Assembly (NCBI GenBank): GCA_015057715.1
Contig: SVDS01000024.1
Span: forward strand, 1-43,451
DNA length: 43,451 bases
Source of the DNA: Paenibacillaceae bacterium
GTDB taxonomy: Bacteria; Bacillota; Clostridia; Lachnospirales; Lachnospiraceae
Reading direction: 5' to 3'
The first letter of the stretch is position 1; each line of letters begins with the position of its first letter. Positions 16,478 through 24,326 of the stretch are shown piece after piece. The translations under genes and the position numbers were made by a program. Below the pieces are notes generated by a model, which was given only the letters and a program-made list of their open reading frames with translations, had not been told where the DNA came from and did no database searches.

Positions 16478-18892
16478 ATGGCATCATCTTATAACCACAG
16501 TGCCATTGAGAAAAAATGGCGCGAGAATTGGGAAAAGAATCCAATCAATGTTGACGATGGAAAGAAACCAAAATATTACTGTCTGGATATGTTCCCATAT
16601 CCGTCTGGCAGCGGCCTTCATGTTGGCCATTGGAGAGGTTACGTTATCTCTGACGTCTGGAGCCGTTACCAGATTTTAAAGGGACATTATGTCATTCACC
16701 CCATGGGCTGGGATGCATTTGGTCTTCCTGCAGAGAATTATGCAATTAAGATGGGCGTTCATCCGGCAAAATCAACGGCTGAGAACGTAAGTAATATTAA
16801 AAGACAGATCAATGAGATCGCGGCTGTTTACGACTGGGATATGGAAGTAAATACCACAGATCCTGGATTTTATAAGTGGACCCAGTGGATTTTTGTCCAG
16901 ATGTTTAAGAAGGGTCTTGCCTATGAAAAGGAATTCCCCATTAACTGGTGTCCTTCCTGTAAAACCGGTCTTGCCAACGAGGAAGTGGTAAACGGCTGCT
17001 GCGAGCGTTGCGGAACCACAGTTACAAAGAAGAATTTAAGACAGTGGATGTTAAAGATCACTGCTTATGCAGACCGCCTTTTAAATGATTTGGATAAGCT
17101 TGACTGGCCGGAAAAGGTTAAAAAGATGCAGACAGACTGGATCGGAAAATCTTACGGTGCAGAAGTAGATTTTAAGGTAGAGGGGAAAGAAGAAGCCATT
17201 ACGGTTTATACCACAAGACCTGATACCTTATACGGAGCAACCTTTATGGTGCTTGCACCTGAGCATGCCCTTGCGGCTTCTCTTGCAACAGAGGAAACCA
17301 AAGCAGAAGTGGACCAGTATATCTATGAAGCTTCCATGAAATCCAATGTTGACCGTCTTCAGGATAAGGAAAAAACTGGAGTATTTACCGGAAGCTATGC
17401 AATCAATCCTTTAAGCGGAGCTAAAGTTCCGATCTGGATTTCCGATTATGTACTGGGTGACTACGGTACAGGCGCAATCATGTGCGTTCCGGCTCACGAT
17501 GACAGAGACTTTGAATTTGCAACCAAATTTAATATTCCGATTATTCAGGTAATTGCAAAAGACGGCAAAGAAATTGAGAATATGACAGAGGCCTATACAG
17601 AGGCCAGCGGAACCATGATCAATTCCGGCGAGTGGAATGGCATGGAATCAGCTGTACTCAAAAAAGAGGCGCCTGCCATGATCGAAGCAAGAGGTCTTGG
17701 TAAGAAAACGGTAAACTTTAAACTTCGTGACTGGGTATTTTCCAGACAGCGTTACTGGGGTGAGCCGATTCCGATTATTCACTGCCCTCACTGCGGCAAT
17801 GTTCCCGTGCCGGAAGACCAGCTTCCTCTTACTCTTCCTGAAGTGGAAAGCTACCAGCCGACTGGTACAGGAGAATCCCCTCTTGCAGATATTGACGAGT
17901 GGGTTAATACCACCTGTCCGGTATGCGGTGCGGCTGCAAAGAGAGAGACTAATACCATGCCTCAGTGGGCAGGATCTTCCTGGTATTTCCTCCGTTATGT
18001 AGACAGCCACAATAATCAGGAACTGGTATCCAGAGAGAAAGCGGACAAATATCTTCCTGTTGATATGTATATCGGCGGTGTGGAGCATGCGGTTCTTCAT
18101 CTTCTGTACTCCCGTTTCTACACCAAGTTCTTAAATGATATCGGTGTGGTAGATTTTGACGAGCCATTTACCAAACTGTTTAACCAGGGAATGATTACTG
18201 GTAAAAACGGAATTAAGATGAGTAAATCAAAGGGCAATGTGGTTTCCCCTGATGAACTTGTTCAGGATTATGGCTGTGATTCCCTTCGTATGTATGAACT
18301 TTTTGTAGGACCGCCGGAGTTAGATGCTGAGTGGGATGACAGGGGAATTGAAGGTGTCAGCCGTTTCTTAAACCGTTTCTATAATCTGGTAGCAGATAAC
18401 TGTGAAAAGAACGTGGAAGCGACCAAAGAGATGATCCGCCTCCGCAATAAACTGGTATTTGACATTGAACAGCGTTTCAACCAGTTTAACTTAAACACCG
18501 TAATATCCGGCTTTATGGAATATAACAACAAGCTGATCGAACTTGCAAAAACAGCCGGCGGCATTGACAAAGAGACATTAAAGACCTTTGTAATTCTTCT
18601 TGCACCATTTGCTCCTCATATCGGTGAGGAACTGTGGCAGCAGCTTGGCGGCACAGACTCTGTATTCCATGCTACATGGCCGGAGTGGAGTGAGGAAGCC
18701 ATGAAAGAGGATGAAATCGAAGTGGCTGTTCAGGTAAATGGAAAGACCAGAGCGGTTGTAAAGCTTCCTGCGGATGTTTCAAAGGAAGATGCAATTGAGG
18801 CTGGTAAGGCAATGATTCCCGATAAGATTACCGGAACCATTGTGAAAGAAATATATGTTCCTGGAAGAATTGTAAATATCGTCTGCAAATAG
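16478..18892 (+). CDS. leuS: leucyl-tRNA synthetase
   Basis: An 804-residue class I aminoacyl-tRNA synthetase, the usual bacterial length. The HIGH signature is in PYPSGSGLHVGHWRGY (about residue 45). The CP1 editing domain spans about 220-410 (TTRPDTLYGATFMVLAPEH; the GTGAIMCVPAHDDRD block with the editing Asp). The KMSKS loop is in NGIKMSKSKGNVV and the anticodon-binding helical domain and C-terminal domain follow. The ATG at 16478 follows AAGGAGG; longer in-frame sequence upstream lies in the T-box leader and is not coding. Its expression is set by the Leu T-box. Confidence 0.98.
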   Translation: MASSYNHSAIEKKWRENWEKNPINVDDGKKPKYYCLDMFPYPSGSGLHVGHWRGYVISDVWSRYQILKGHYVIHPMGWDAFGLPAENYAIKMGVHPAKSTAENVSNIKRQINEIAAVYDWDMEVNTTDPGFYKWTQWIFVQMFKKGLAYEKEFPINWCPSCKTGLANEEVVNGCCERCGTTVTKKNLRQWMLKITAYADRLLNDLDKLDWPEKVKKMQTDWIGKSYGAEVDFKVEGKEEAITVYTTRPDTLYGATFMVLAPEHALAASLATEETKAEVDQYIYEASMKSNVDRLQDKEKTGVFTGSYAINPLSGAKVPIWISDYVLGDYGTGAIMCVPAHDDRDFEFATKFNIPIIQVIAKDGKEIENMTEAYTEASGTMINSGEWNGMESAVLKKEAPAMIEARGLGKKTVNFKLRDWVFSRQRYWGEPIPIIHCPHCGNVPVPEDQLPLTLPEVESYQPTGTGESPLADIDEWVNTTCPVCGAAAKRETNTMPQWAGSSWYFLRYVDSHNNQELVSREKADKYLPVDMYIGGVEHAVLHLLYSRFYTKFLNDIGVVDFDEPFTKLFNQGMITGKNGIKMSKSKGNVVSPDELVQDYGCDSLRMYELFVGPPELDAEWDDRGIEGVSRFLNRFYNLVADNCEKNVEATKEMIRLRNKLVFDIEQRFNQFNLNTVISGFMEYNNKLIELAKTAGGIDKETLKTFVILLAPFAPHIGEELWQQLGGTDSVFHATWPEWSEEAMKEDEIEVAVQVNGKTRAVVKLPADVSKEDAIEAGKAMIPDKITGTIVKEIYVPGRIVNIVCK

Positions 18893-18914
18893 AACCAGTT
18901 GTAAAATAGAAGAA

Positions 18915-18965
18915 GGACATTATAGGCATCCCCGTCAGGAGTTGTCTATAATGTCCTTTCTTTTA
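18915..18965. terminator. probable bidirectional terminator
   Basis: Hairpin GGACATTATAG / CTATAATGTCC (18915-18925 with 18946-18956) followed by a T-rich stretch on the plus strand. It lies between convergent leuS and the 96-residue minus-strand gene. Confidence 0.75.
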
Positions 18966-19253
18966 TTTCTTTCCATTTCGTTTCATCATATTTTTTGAGA
19001 GCATGCGAACGGTTTCGATCCGCTGCCGCTCAGCTGGACTCATATTGTCGCCGAGTATGGAAATAAGAAGATCTGTTTCAGCATCGTTAAAATGGATACC
19101 CTTCTGATTAGCTTCCGCGGTCAGACTCATAAGCGTCGGAAAAAGCTGGTCCTTTGGAGCAGCCTCAGCACGTTTTGCAAATTCGGTCAGCATGGAAAGC
19201 TTCTGGGGATTCATATTTTTTAACCGTGGGTCCTGTTTCCAGTTGGAATTCAT
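18963..19253 (-). CDS. small hypothetical protein (96 aa), shares C-terminal motif with upstream neighbour
   Basis: Not recognised. A 96-residue, mostly helical, charged protein with no signal peptide or membrane segment. Its C-terminal block MSPAERQRIETVRM (residues 71-84) closely matches MPPEQQSRLETMQM (residues 162-175) of the protein encoded just upstream (19313-19867), suggesting related origin or a shared binding surface. The ATG is preceded by AGGAAGG about 7 nt upstream. It lies 59 nt downstream of its neighbour in the same orientation, so probably the same transcript. The region around contains other small, spore-type proteins, but no function can be assigned. Confidence 0.75.
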   Translation of the reverse strand: MNSNWKQDPRLKNMNPQKLSMLTEFAKRAEAAPKDQLFPTLMSLTAEANQKGIHFNDAETDLLISILGDNMSPAERQRIETVRMLSKNMMKRNGKK

Positions 19254-19312
19254 AAGTTAATAACCTTCCTTTCCTGTGAATATGTATGGAGTAAGATGGT
19301 GACAGTTGTATT

Positions 19313-19867
19313 TTAGTTCATCTGCTGCATGGCGGACATCATCATCTGCATGGTTTCCAATCGTGACTGCTGTTCCGGAGGCATGAAGTTCTTTAACTGC
19401 TCAAAGGGCATTCTGCCAAATGGATTGTTGTTTTGGCGATGTGAGTTATTGGAACGGTTTTGTCCGTCTGACTGAGCCTGTGATTGTGCCTGTGCCTGAA
19501 GCGGGATCGTTGAGCTTGGAACGGCTTCCGAGTAGGCATTTGCCATATTAAATCCCTGGAAGATGTTGATAAATAAGTCAATTAAGTCCTGCTCCGAAGG
19601 ATCTGCGTAGGGTTTAATGGTGTTTAACATCTCAAGGGGTGAGTTAGACCGTTCCTTTTCACCGGCAGAACAGATTCCCATAGCAGCCACTTCTCCATCT
19701 TCAAATAGGTTTATGGTGCGCTGCAGTTCGTTAAATTTAACAAAGGTGGAGATCATACGTTGCTGGGGAACATTCATATAAGGCAGGGCGGCTTTCATCA
19801 TATCAAGATGATTATCCCCGATACGGGAGTCTAATTCATTTGCGTGGACATTTTGTTCATTATTCAT
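19313..19867 (-). CDS. hypothetical protein (184 aa) with internal duplication and Gln/Ser/Asn-rich linker
   Basis: Not recognised as a named family. Residues 21-52 (LDMMKAALPYMNVPQQRMIS...) and 78-109 (LEMLNTIKPYADPSEQDLID...) look like two copies of one helix-Pro-helix unit. A low-complexity linker (about 112-148, rich in Gln, Ser, Asn, Ala) follows, then a tail FMPPEQQSRLETMQMMMSAM that resembles the end of the downstream 96-residue protein. It is hydrophilic with no export signal. It starts 30 nt from a 22-bp palindrome that also carries the promoter of the opposite 50-residue gene. The modular layout suggests a structural or adaptor protein; this is inference. Confidence 0.75.
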   Translation of the reverse strand: MNNEQNVHANELDSRIGDNHLDMMKAALPYMNVPQQRMISTFVKFNELQRTINLFEDGEVAAMGICSAGEKERSNSPLEMLNTIKPYADPSEQDLIDLFINIFQGFNMANAYSEAVPSSTIPLQAQAQSQAQSDGQNRSNNSHRQNNNPFGRMPFEQLKNFMPPEQQSRLETMQMMMSAMQQMN

Positions 19868-19891
19868 TGCATGGGATCCTTACTTTTCTTG

Positions 19892-19920
19892 TTGACAATA
19901 TATGCGGCCGCATATATTAG
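19892..19920. promoter_or_regulatory. palindromic promoter/operator between divergent genes
   Basis: TTGACA (19892-19897), 17-bp spacer, TATTAG (19915-19920) on the plus strand. The spacer is a perfect 22-bp palindrome (19897-19918; half-site AATATATGCGG). Because it is symmetric, both strands carry GCATATATT, and the plus strand also fits CATAnnnTA, a sigma-K-like -10. It could act as an operator or as a back-to-back promoter core. Confidence 0.6.
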
Positions 19921-19941
19921 TATTACAGGAGAGTGATTTAT

Positions 19942-20094
19942 ATGAGAAACCGATTAATCATAGATGGAAATGCGGTTTACGAAATTGATGATGAGTGTAT
20001 GAAACAAAAGCAAAATAGAAACAGCCAGGAAGGAACAGGTAACCAGTCCGCTTTTACAAGACCGGGACAGGAGAAAGGTCAGAGCCGTAATTAG
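19942..20094 (+). CDS. small hypothetical protein (50 aa)
   Basis: A short ORF starting at the ATG at 19942 with AGGAGAG about 10 nt upstream, and a terminator hairpin 7 nt after the stop. Promoter, ribosome binding site and terminator frame it exactly, which supports it as a real gene. The protein begins MRNRLIIDGNAVYEIDDECM and has a hydrophilic Gln/Asn/Arg-rich tail. It has no membrane segment and I recognise no domain. The Cys in DDEC is the only cysteine. Confidence 0.7.
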   Translation: MRNRLIIDGNAVYEIDDECMKQKQNRNSQEGTGNQSAFTRPGQEKGQSRN

Positions 20095-20101
20095 ACGTAA
20101 A

Positions 20102-20133
20102 CAGGGCCCGAACCAAAGATGGTTCGGGCCCTG
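20102..20133. terminator. GC-rich hairpin terminator between convergent small genes
   Basis: Perfect 14-bp stem CAGGGCCCGAACCA / TGGTTCGGGCCCTG with loop AAGA. The T-run is weak on both sides, but the stem is very stable and sits exactly between convergent stops. Confidence 0.8.
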
Positions 20134-20146
20134 CTTTATGTTTTGT

Positions 20147-20401
20147 TTAGCAGCCGAATCCGCCGCCGAATCCGTTGCCGCCACAGCAGAACAGAAGAAT
20201 GATGATCCAAATCCAACTGCCACAACCATCATTTCCGCAACCGCCACAACCGTTACCGCATCCACCACCGCAGCTGTTATTACCGCCGCAGCAGCACAGA
20301 AGAAGGATAATCCAGATAAAACTACAACCGTTGTTATTACCGCATCCTCCGTTGTTGCAATCACATCCGCATCCACAGTTAGTTGCTGCCAGATCACTCA
20401 T
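20147..20401 (-). CDS. Cys/Gly-rich small protein with two hydrophobic repeat units, spore-surface-like
   Basis: An 84-residue protein beginning MSDLAATNCGCGCDC and made of two similar units: CSFIWIILLLCCCGG (about 26-40) and CGSWIWIIILLFCCGG (about 60-75). The units are joined and flanked by Gly/Cys/Asn-rich stretches (GGGCGNGCGGCG). The hydrophobic parts are long enough to touch or span a membrane, and the many cysteines suggest cross-linking. It is reminiscent of small sporulation proteins (YjcZ-like) and Cys-rich coat proteins, but I make no firm family call. GGAGG lies 7 nt before the ATG. The motif CATACACTTA lies 31 nt before the start codon, the same distance as a similar motif before the collagen-like gene at 43339. 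Confidence 0.75.
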   Translation of the reverse strand: MSDLAATNCGCGCDCNNGGCGNNNGCSFIWIILLLCCCGGNNSCGGGCGNGCGGCGNDGCGSWIWIIILLFCCGGNGFGGGFGC

Positions 20402-20432
20402 ATTGGTTCCTCCAAATAATTTGTTTACACTG

Positions 20433-20442
20433 TAAGTGTATG
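20433..20442 (-). promoter_or_regulatory. putative sporulation-type -10 element (CATACACTTA)
   Basis: On the minus strand CATACACTTA ends 31 nt before the ATG of the Cys/Gly-rich gene. It matches the SigE-type -10 CATACANT and is one base off the SigK-type CATAnnnTA spacing. An AC dinucleotide sits 17 nt upstream. Consensus matching only. Confidence 0.4.
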
Positions 20443-20497
20443 AATGTCAGCTTGCCACTGTTTCCTTTTTTTCTGAAAAATTTTAGATTTGATATGA

Positions 20498-20525
20498 TTG
20501 AACTTAAAGAAATGTTGTGTATAAT
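20498..20525 (+). promoter_or_regulatory. promoter of the alanyl-tRNA editing gene
   Basis: TTGAAC (20498-20503), 16-bp spacer, TATAAT (20520-20525), 30 nt before the start codon. Confidence 0.75.
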
Positions 20526-20555
20526 TAGTAGCAACAGGATTAAAAGGAGCAAAAG

Positions 20556-21731
20556 ATGGAAAAATTATATTATGAGAGACCCTATGTGAAACAGTTTGAA
20601 GCAGAGGTGACAGGATGCATACCAGATAAGGATGGTAAATATCTGGTTCAGTTAAGCAGGACAGCCTTCTATCCTGAGGGTGGAGGGCAGCCGGCGGATA
20701 CAGGCACATTGGGAGACGCCCTTGTTATGGATGTCAGAGATCGTCCGGAGGGAATCGTTCATATTACGGACAGGTCTCTTCCTGAAAATTCGCTGGTAAC
20801 TGGAATTATTGATTGGGAGAGAAGATTCAGTCATATGCAGAATCATTCGGGAGAACATTTGTTTTCAGGCGTGGTACATAAGTATTACGGTTACGATAAT
20901 GTAGGGTTTCATATGGGGAAAGATGAGGTCACCGTTGATTTCAACGGGATATTGACTCTGGAACAGGCAGAAGAAGTGGAAGCTGAAGTAAATGAACTGA
21001 TCTGGCAGAATATACCGGTTTTAGAGACTTATCCGTCAAAGGAAGAACTAAATGCATTGAATTACAGAAGCAAGAAGGAATTAAGCGGTCAGGTACGGAT
21101 TATTGAATTCCCTGGAGCAGATATATGTGCCTGCTGCGGAACCCATGTGATGACTGCAGGAGAGATTGGGATGTTAAAGGTCACCGGTCTGATGCGATAT
21201 AAAGGCGGCGTGAGAATATCCCTGCTGTGCGGCAGAGAGGCATTTCTTGATTACCGCAGGAAATTAAAAGCTGTCCAGGGAATCTCGGTGTTATTATCAG
21301 CAAAACCCGACAGTGTACTGGAGACAGTCACAAAGCTAAAAGAGGACGGAGCGAAAAAGGATGGTGATGTAAGCCGCCTTACCAGAGAACTGCTTGAATA
21401 TAAAACAGCACAATATGCTGTTAGCGGCGATCCCCTGCTGGTGTTTGAAGAGCATCTTTTGCCAGCACAGCTCAGACAGTTTGCCACCATGCTTTATGAG
21501 GAGAAGAAGGGGAATGTTGTATTGGTATGTTCCGGAGAAGATGGACTATTCCAGTATGCAGCAGGAAGCAGTGATATGGATATGCGGGAATTCAGCCGTC
21601 AGTTAAATGAAAAATTAAATGGCCGGGGCGGAGGGAATGCTCTGCTGGCACAGGGAACTTTTCAGACATCGTTTCAGGAGATTCAAAAAGTGTTTCAGGA
21701 AGAGATCCAGAGGAGGATTGAATGGAATTAA
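20556..21731 (+). CDS. alanyl-tRNA editing protein (AlaX-L type, with DHHA1-like C-terminus)
   Basis: A 391-residue free-standing homologue of the AlaRS editing module. It hydrolyses mischarged Ser- or Gly-tRNA(Ala). The N-terminal beta-barrel contains FYPEGGGQPADTG. The zinc/editing site is visible as HxxxH in MQNHSGEHLFSGV (about residues 93-98) and CxxxH in ADICACCGTHVMTAGEIGML (about 190-210). The C-terminal part (about 250-391), with RGGGNALLAQGTF near the end, resembles a DHHA1 domain. ATG follows AAAAGGAG. It overlaps the next gene by 10 nt, so the two are translationally coupled. Confidence 0.92.
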   Translation: MEKLYYERPYVKQFEAEVTGCIPDKDGKYLVQLSRTAFYPEGGGQPADTGTLGDALVMDVRDRPEGIVHITDRSLPENSLVTGIIDWERRFSHMQNHSGEHLFSGVVHKYYGYDNVGFHMGKDEVTVDFNGILTLEQAEEVEAEVNELIWQNIPVLETYPSKEELNALNYRSKKELSGQVRIIEFPGADICACCGTHVMTAGEIGMLKVTGLMRYKGGVRISLLCGREAFLDYRRKLKAVQGISVLLSAKPDSVLETVTKLKEDGAKKDGDVSRLTRELLEYKTAQYAVSGDPLLVFEEHLLPAQLRQFATMLYEEKKGNVVLVCSGEDGLFQYAAGSSDMDMREFSRQLNEKLNGRGGGNALLAQGTFQTSFQEIQKVFQEEIQRRIEWN

Positions 21732-22870
21732 ATGACAGCACAATAAAAAAATTACGATGGTTAATTATATTTACTGTGATTGCCGTAGTGGCTGGTATTA
21801 ATTATAGAAGTTTATTTGCCCTGATTGTCAGGGCAGTGGGGATTTTAACTCCTTTCTTATTAGGTGGAGTAATGGCATTTGTATTAAATGTTCCCATGCG
21901 GGCGATTGAACGCATTCTGCCGGTAAAAAAAGAGAGTCAGTTTCGCCGCCCTTTAAGCCTGGTTCTCACTTTTGTGTTTGTAATCGGAATTTTGCTTGTG
22001 GTTACTTTTGTAGTCATGCCCCAGCTGTTTGATACAGTTTTAAGTCTGCAGTACAGCCTACCTGTTTTTTTCAATGATGTAAAGCAGGGAGCAGAGAAGC
22101 TGTTTTCCCAATATCCGGAGATTACAGATTATATTAACCATATTCAGATTGACTGGAAATCCTATCTTGAGAAAATTGTTCAGTTTTTATCTGTTGGTGC
22201 CGGAACAGTGCTGTCCTCTACTTTATCCGCAGCTTTAAATATTATAAGCGGAGTGACAACCTTTGCAATTGGTGTGGTTTTTGCAGTTTACATTCTTTTG
22301 CAGAAGGAAAATTTATCAAGACAGATAAAGAAGTTTATGAAAGCGTTTCTGCCTGATCGTGTTTCTGACAGAATTTTAGAGATATTAAGTCTCACCAGCC
22401 GTACATTTTCCAATTTTCTGACTGGACAGTGTGTAGAGGCAGTAATACTGGGAAGCATGTTCTTTCTAACATTATCCATATTACGCCTTCCATATGCACT
22501 TCTTATTGGAGTCCTGATCGCATTTACTGCCTTGATTCCTATGTTTGGAGCATTAATCGGCTGTGCAATCGGAGCCTTTTTAATGCTGATGGTGAAGCCT
22601 TTTGATGCAGCTTTGTTTCTCATCATCTTCTTCGTTCTTCAACAGATCGAAGGAAATTTAATTTATCCCCACGTGGTTGGCAATTCAGTGGGACTTCCAG
22701 CTATCTGGGTTCTGGTAGCGGTGACCATAGGCGGCAGTGCCATGGGAATTGCGGGTATGCTGATATTTATCCCGCTTTGTTCCGTTCTTTATGCGATTTT
22801 AAGAGAAACAGTGAACAAAAGAATTTGGGCAAAAGAACGGGCAAAACGTAAAAAGACAGTAAAACAATAA
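21722..22870 (+). CDS. AI-2E family transporter / predicted permease
   Basis: A 382-residue membrane protein of the AI-2E transporter family (PF01594). It has two or three N-terminal segments (LLGGVMAFVLNVPMRAIE), an amphipathic middle domain, and a C-terminal bundle with the typical LPYALLIGVLIAFTALIPMFG and GNLIYPHVVGNSVGLPAIWV. Family members have been linked to autoinducer-2 export, ion/proton antiport and other roles; the substrate here is not predictable. It starts within the end of the editing gene, preceded by GAGGATTGA. Confidence 0.9.
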   Translation: MELNDSTIKKLRWLIIFTVIAVVAGINYRSLFALIVRAVGILTPFLLGGVMAFVLNVPMRAIERILPVKKESQFRRPLSLVLTFVFVIGILLVVTFVVMPQLFDTVLSLQYSLPVFFNDVKQGAEKLFSQYPEITDYINHIQIDWKSYLEKIVQFLSVGAGTVLSSTLSAALNIISGVTTFAIGVVFAVYILLQKENLSRQIKKFMKAFLPDRVSDRILEILSLTSRTFSNFLTGQCVEAVILGSMFFLTLSILRLPYALLIGVLIAFTALIPMFGALIGCAIGAFLMLMVKPFDAALFLIIFFVLQQIEGNLIYPHVVGNSVGLPAIWVLVAVTIGGSAMGIAGMLIFIPLCSVLYAILRETVNKRIWAKERAKRKKTVKQ

Positions 22871-22911
22871 AAAAAGGATTCCCTGAATGACCATCGGGGA
22901 ATCTTTTTTTG
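22871..22911. terminator. bidirectional terminator
   Basis: Hairpin GATTCCCTGA / TCGGGGAATC (22877-22886 with 22894-22903) with A5 before and T7 after, between convergent genes. Confidence 0.88.
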
Positions 22912-22912
22912 C

Positions 22913-23167
22913 TTAATCAAGGTTTGCGTGATAAACCGTACCGGAGCTGTGAATGTCAATTGCACTTAAGTTAAACTGATCTTCAAAGATCTGAATCTTG
23001 TACTCAAAAAATATTTCATCTGTTTTTTTAGACATGAACACATAAGCTCCCGGTTCCTTGTCTTCAATCTCATCACAGATCTCATCGTAGATGTCCTGTC
23101 CGCTTACTGGACCTTCATATCCGGTATTACGAATGGCATCTTCAATTGCCTGATAAAATTCTTCCAT
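22913..23167 (-). CDS. small acidic hypothetical protein (84 aa)
   Basis: Not assigned to a family. An 84-residue, acidic, soluble protein beginning MEEFYQAIEDAIRN, with FMSKKTDEIFFEYKIQIFED in the second half; the pattern suggests an alpha+beta fold. I chose the ATG at 23167 because AGGT lies about 8 nt upstream; an upstream in-frame start at 23236 would add a segment overlapping the hemB promoter side and has no better site. It is a monocistronic, short gene between the transporter (convergent) and hemB (divergent). Confidence 0.7.
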   Translation of the reverse strand: MEEFYQAIEDAIRNTGYEGPVSGQDIYDEICDEIEDKEPGAYVFMSKKTDEIFFEYKIQIFEDQFNLSAIDIHSSGTVYHANLD

Positions 23168-23243
23168 AATAAAATACCTCATTTCTGGTTCGTATTGTAC
23201 ATCTGCTATTATAAGCAATCTTTTCCAATGTCGCAAGAATTAC

Positions 23244-23271
23244 TTGAATCTTATTTGAGAGGGTGTATAAT
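23244..23271 (+). promoter_or_regulatory. hemB promoter
   Basis: TTGAAT (23244-23249), 16-bp spacer, TATAAT (23266-23271), 29 nt before the start. Confidence 0.75.
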
Positions 23272-23300
23272 AGGACAGGAATAAAAGGGAGGTAATGGAA

Positions 23301-24284
23301 ATGGATTTATTATATAGACCCAGAAGACTTAGAACTTCTGAGACTTTACGAACTATGGTGCGGGAGACCAGAGTTTCCAGACAGGCTCTTGTTTATCCCC
23401 TGTTCGCCATAGATGGAGAAGGCATTGTAGAAGAAATTCCTTCTATGGAGGGACAATATCGATATAGTGTAGACCGGCTTTGTGTAATTCTTGATAAACT
23501 GACTGCTGCCGGAATTAATAAGGTAATTTTGTTTGGCATACCAGCACAAAAAGACAGCTGCGGCAGCCAGGCTTACGATGAAAATGGAATTGTGCAGCGC
23601 GCGGTCCGCTATATCAGGGAATTTTATCCTGCAGTATATATCATAACGGATGTGTGTATGTGTGAATATACTTCTCATGGTCATTGCGGGATAATAGAAG
23701 GGGAGTATGTGGATAATGATCAGACTCTGGAGTATCTAAACCGCATTGCAGTCTCTCATGTTAAAGCCGGCGCTCATATGGTCGCTCCTTCTGATATGAT
23801 GGATGGAAGAATTCAAACCATGAGACTGGCACTTGATGAAGCCGGATTTGTAAATGTGCCAATTATGGCTTACTCTGCAAAGTATGCGTCTGCCTTTTAC
23901 GGTCCGTTTCGGGAGGCTGCAGGGTCTGCACCTGCCTTTGGAGACCGCAAGAGCTATCAGATGGATTACCATAACAGGAAAGAAGCATTAAAGGAAGTAG
24001 AACTAGACGTAGCAGAAGGGGCAGATATCGTCATGGTAAAACCAGCACTTTCCTATCTGGACATCATACGTGAGGTGTCAGACAGCACTAAAGTGCCTGT
24101 GGCTGCCTACAGTGTAAGCGGAGAGTACTCCATGATTAAGGCTGCAGCAAAAGCCGGCTTTATGGATGAGGAAAAAACTGTTTGTGAATCAGCCGTCAGT
24201 ATCTTTCGTGCAGGAGCAGATATTCTGATCACATATTTTGCCATAGATCTTGCCCGCTATATGGACGAAGGGAAAATCGGATAG
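23301..24284 (+). CDS. hemB: porphobilinogen synthase (delta-aminolevulinic acid dehydratase)
   Basis: A 327-residue protein condensing two 5-aminolevulinate molecules to porphobilinogen. The Schiff-base lysines are visible in MAYSAKYASAFYGPFREA and IVMVKPALSYLDIIRE. The catalytic zinc cysteines lie in TDVCMCEYTSHGHCGI, so this is a Zn-dependent type. I prefer the ATG at 23301 over 23295 because GGAGG (23288-23292) would be only 2 nt from the earlier ATG and 8 nt from the later one. No other tetrapyrrole gene is nearby; the product could feed cobalamin, siroheme or haem synthesis elsewhere. Confidence 0.97.
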   Translation: MDLLYRPRRLRTSETLRTMVRETRVSRQALVYPLFAIDGEGIVEEIPSMEGQYRYSVDRLCVILDKLTAAGINKVILFGIPAQKDSCGSQAYDENGIVQRAVRYIREFYPAVYIITDVCMCEYTSHGHCGIIEGEYVDNDQTLEYLNRIAVSHVKAGAHMVAPSDMMDGRIQTMRLALDEAGFVNVPIMAYSAKYASAFYGPFREAAGSAPAFGDRKSYQMDYHNRKEALKEVELDVAEGADIVMVKPALSYLDIIREVSDSTKVPVAAYSVSGEYSMIKAAAKAGFMDEEKTVCESAVSIFRAGADILITYFAIDLARYMDEGKIG

Positions 24285-24295
24285 TACGTGATTTT

Positions 24296-24326
24296 GGCAG
24301 GAGAGGTTACAGCCCCTTTTCCTGCC
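24296..24326 (+). terminator. possible hemB terminator overlapping the PHP gene end
   Basis: GGCAGGA (24296-24302) pairs with TCCTGCC (24320-24326), followed by a T-rich stretch. It overlaps the last codons of the convergent PHP gene, so the evidence is moderate. Confidence 0.5.

Noticed and set aside
20138-20435. Three ORFs overlapping the Cys/Gly-rich gene (plus-strand Ala/Thr-rich and Pro/Gln-rich ones, and a minus-strand Val/Ala-rich one)
   Set aside because: They arise from the GGC/TGC repeat composition of the real minus-strand gene, which alone has a good ribosome binding site and a terminator after it.
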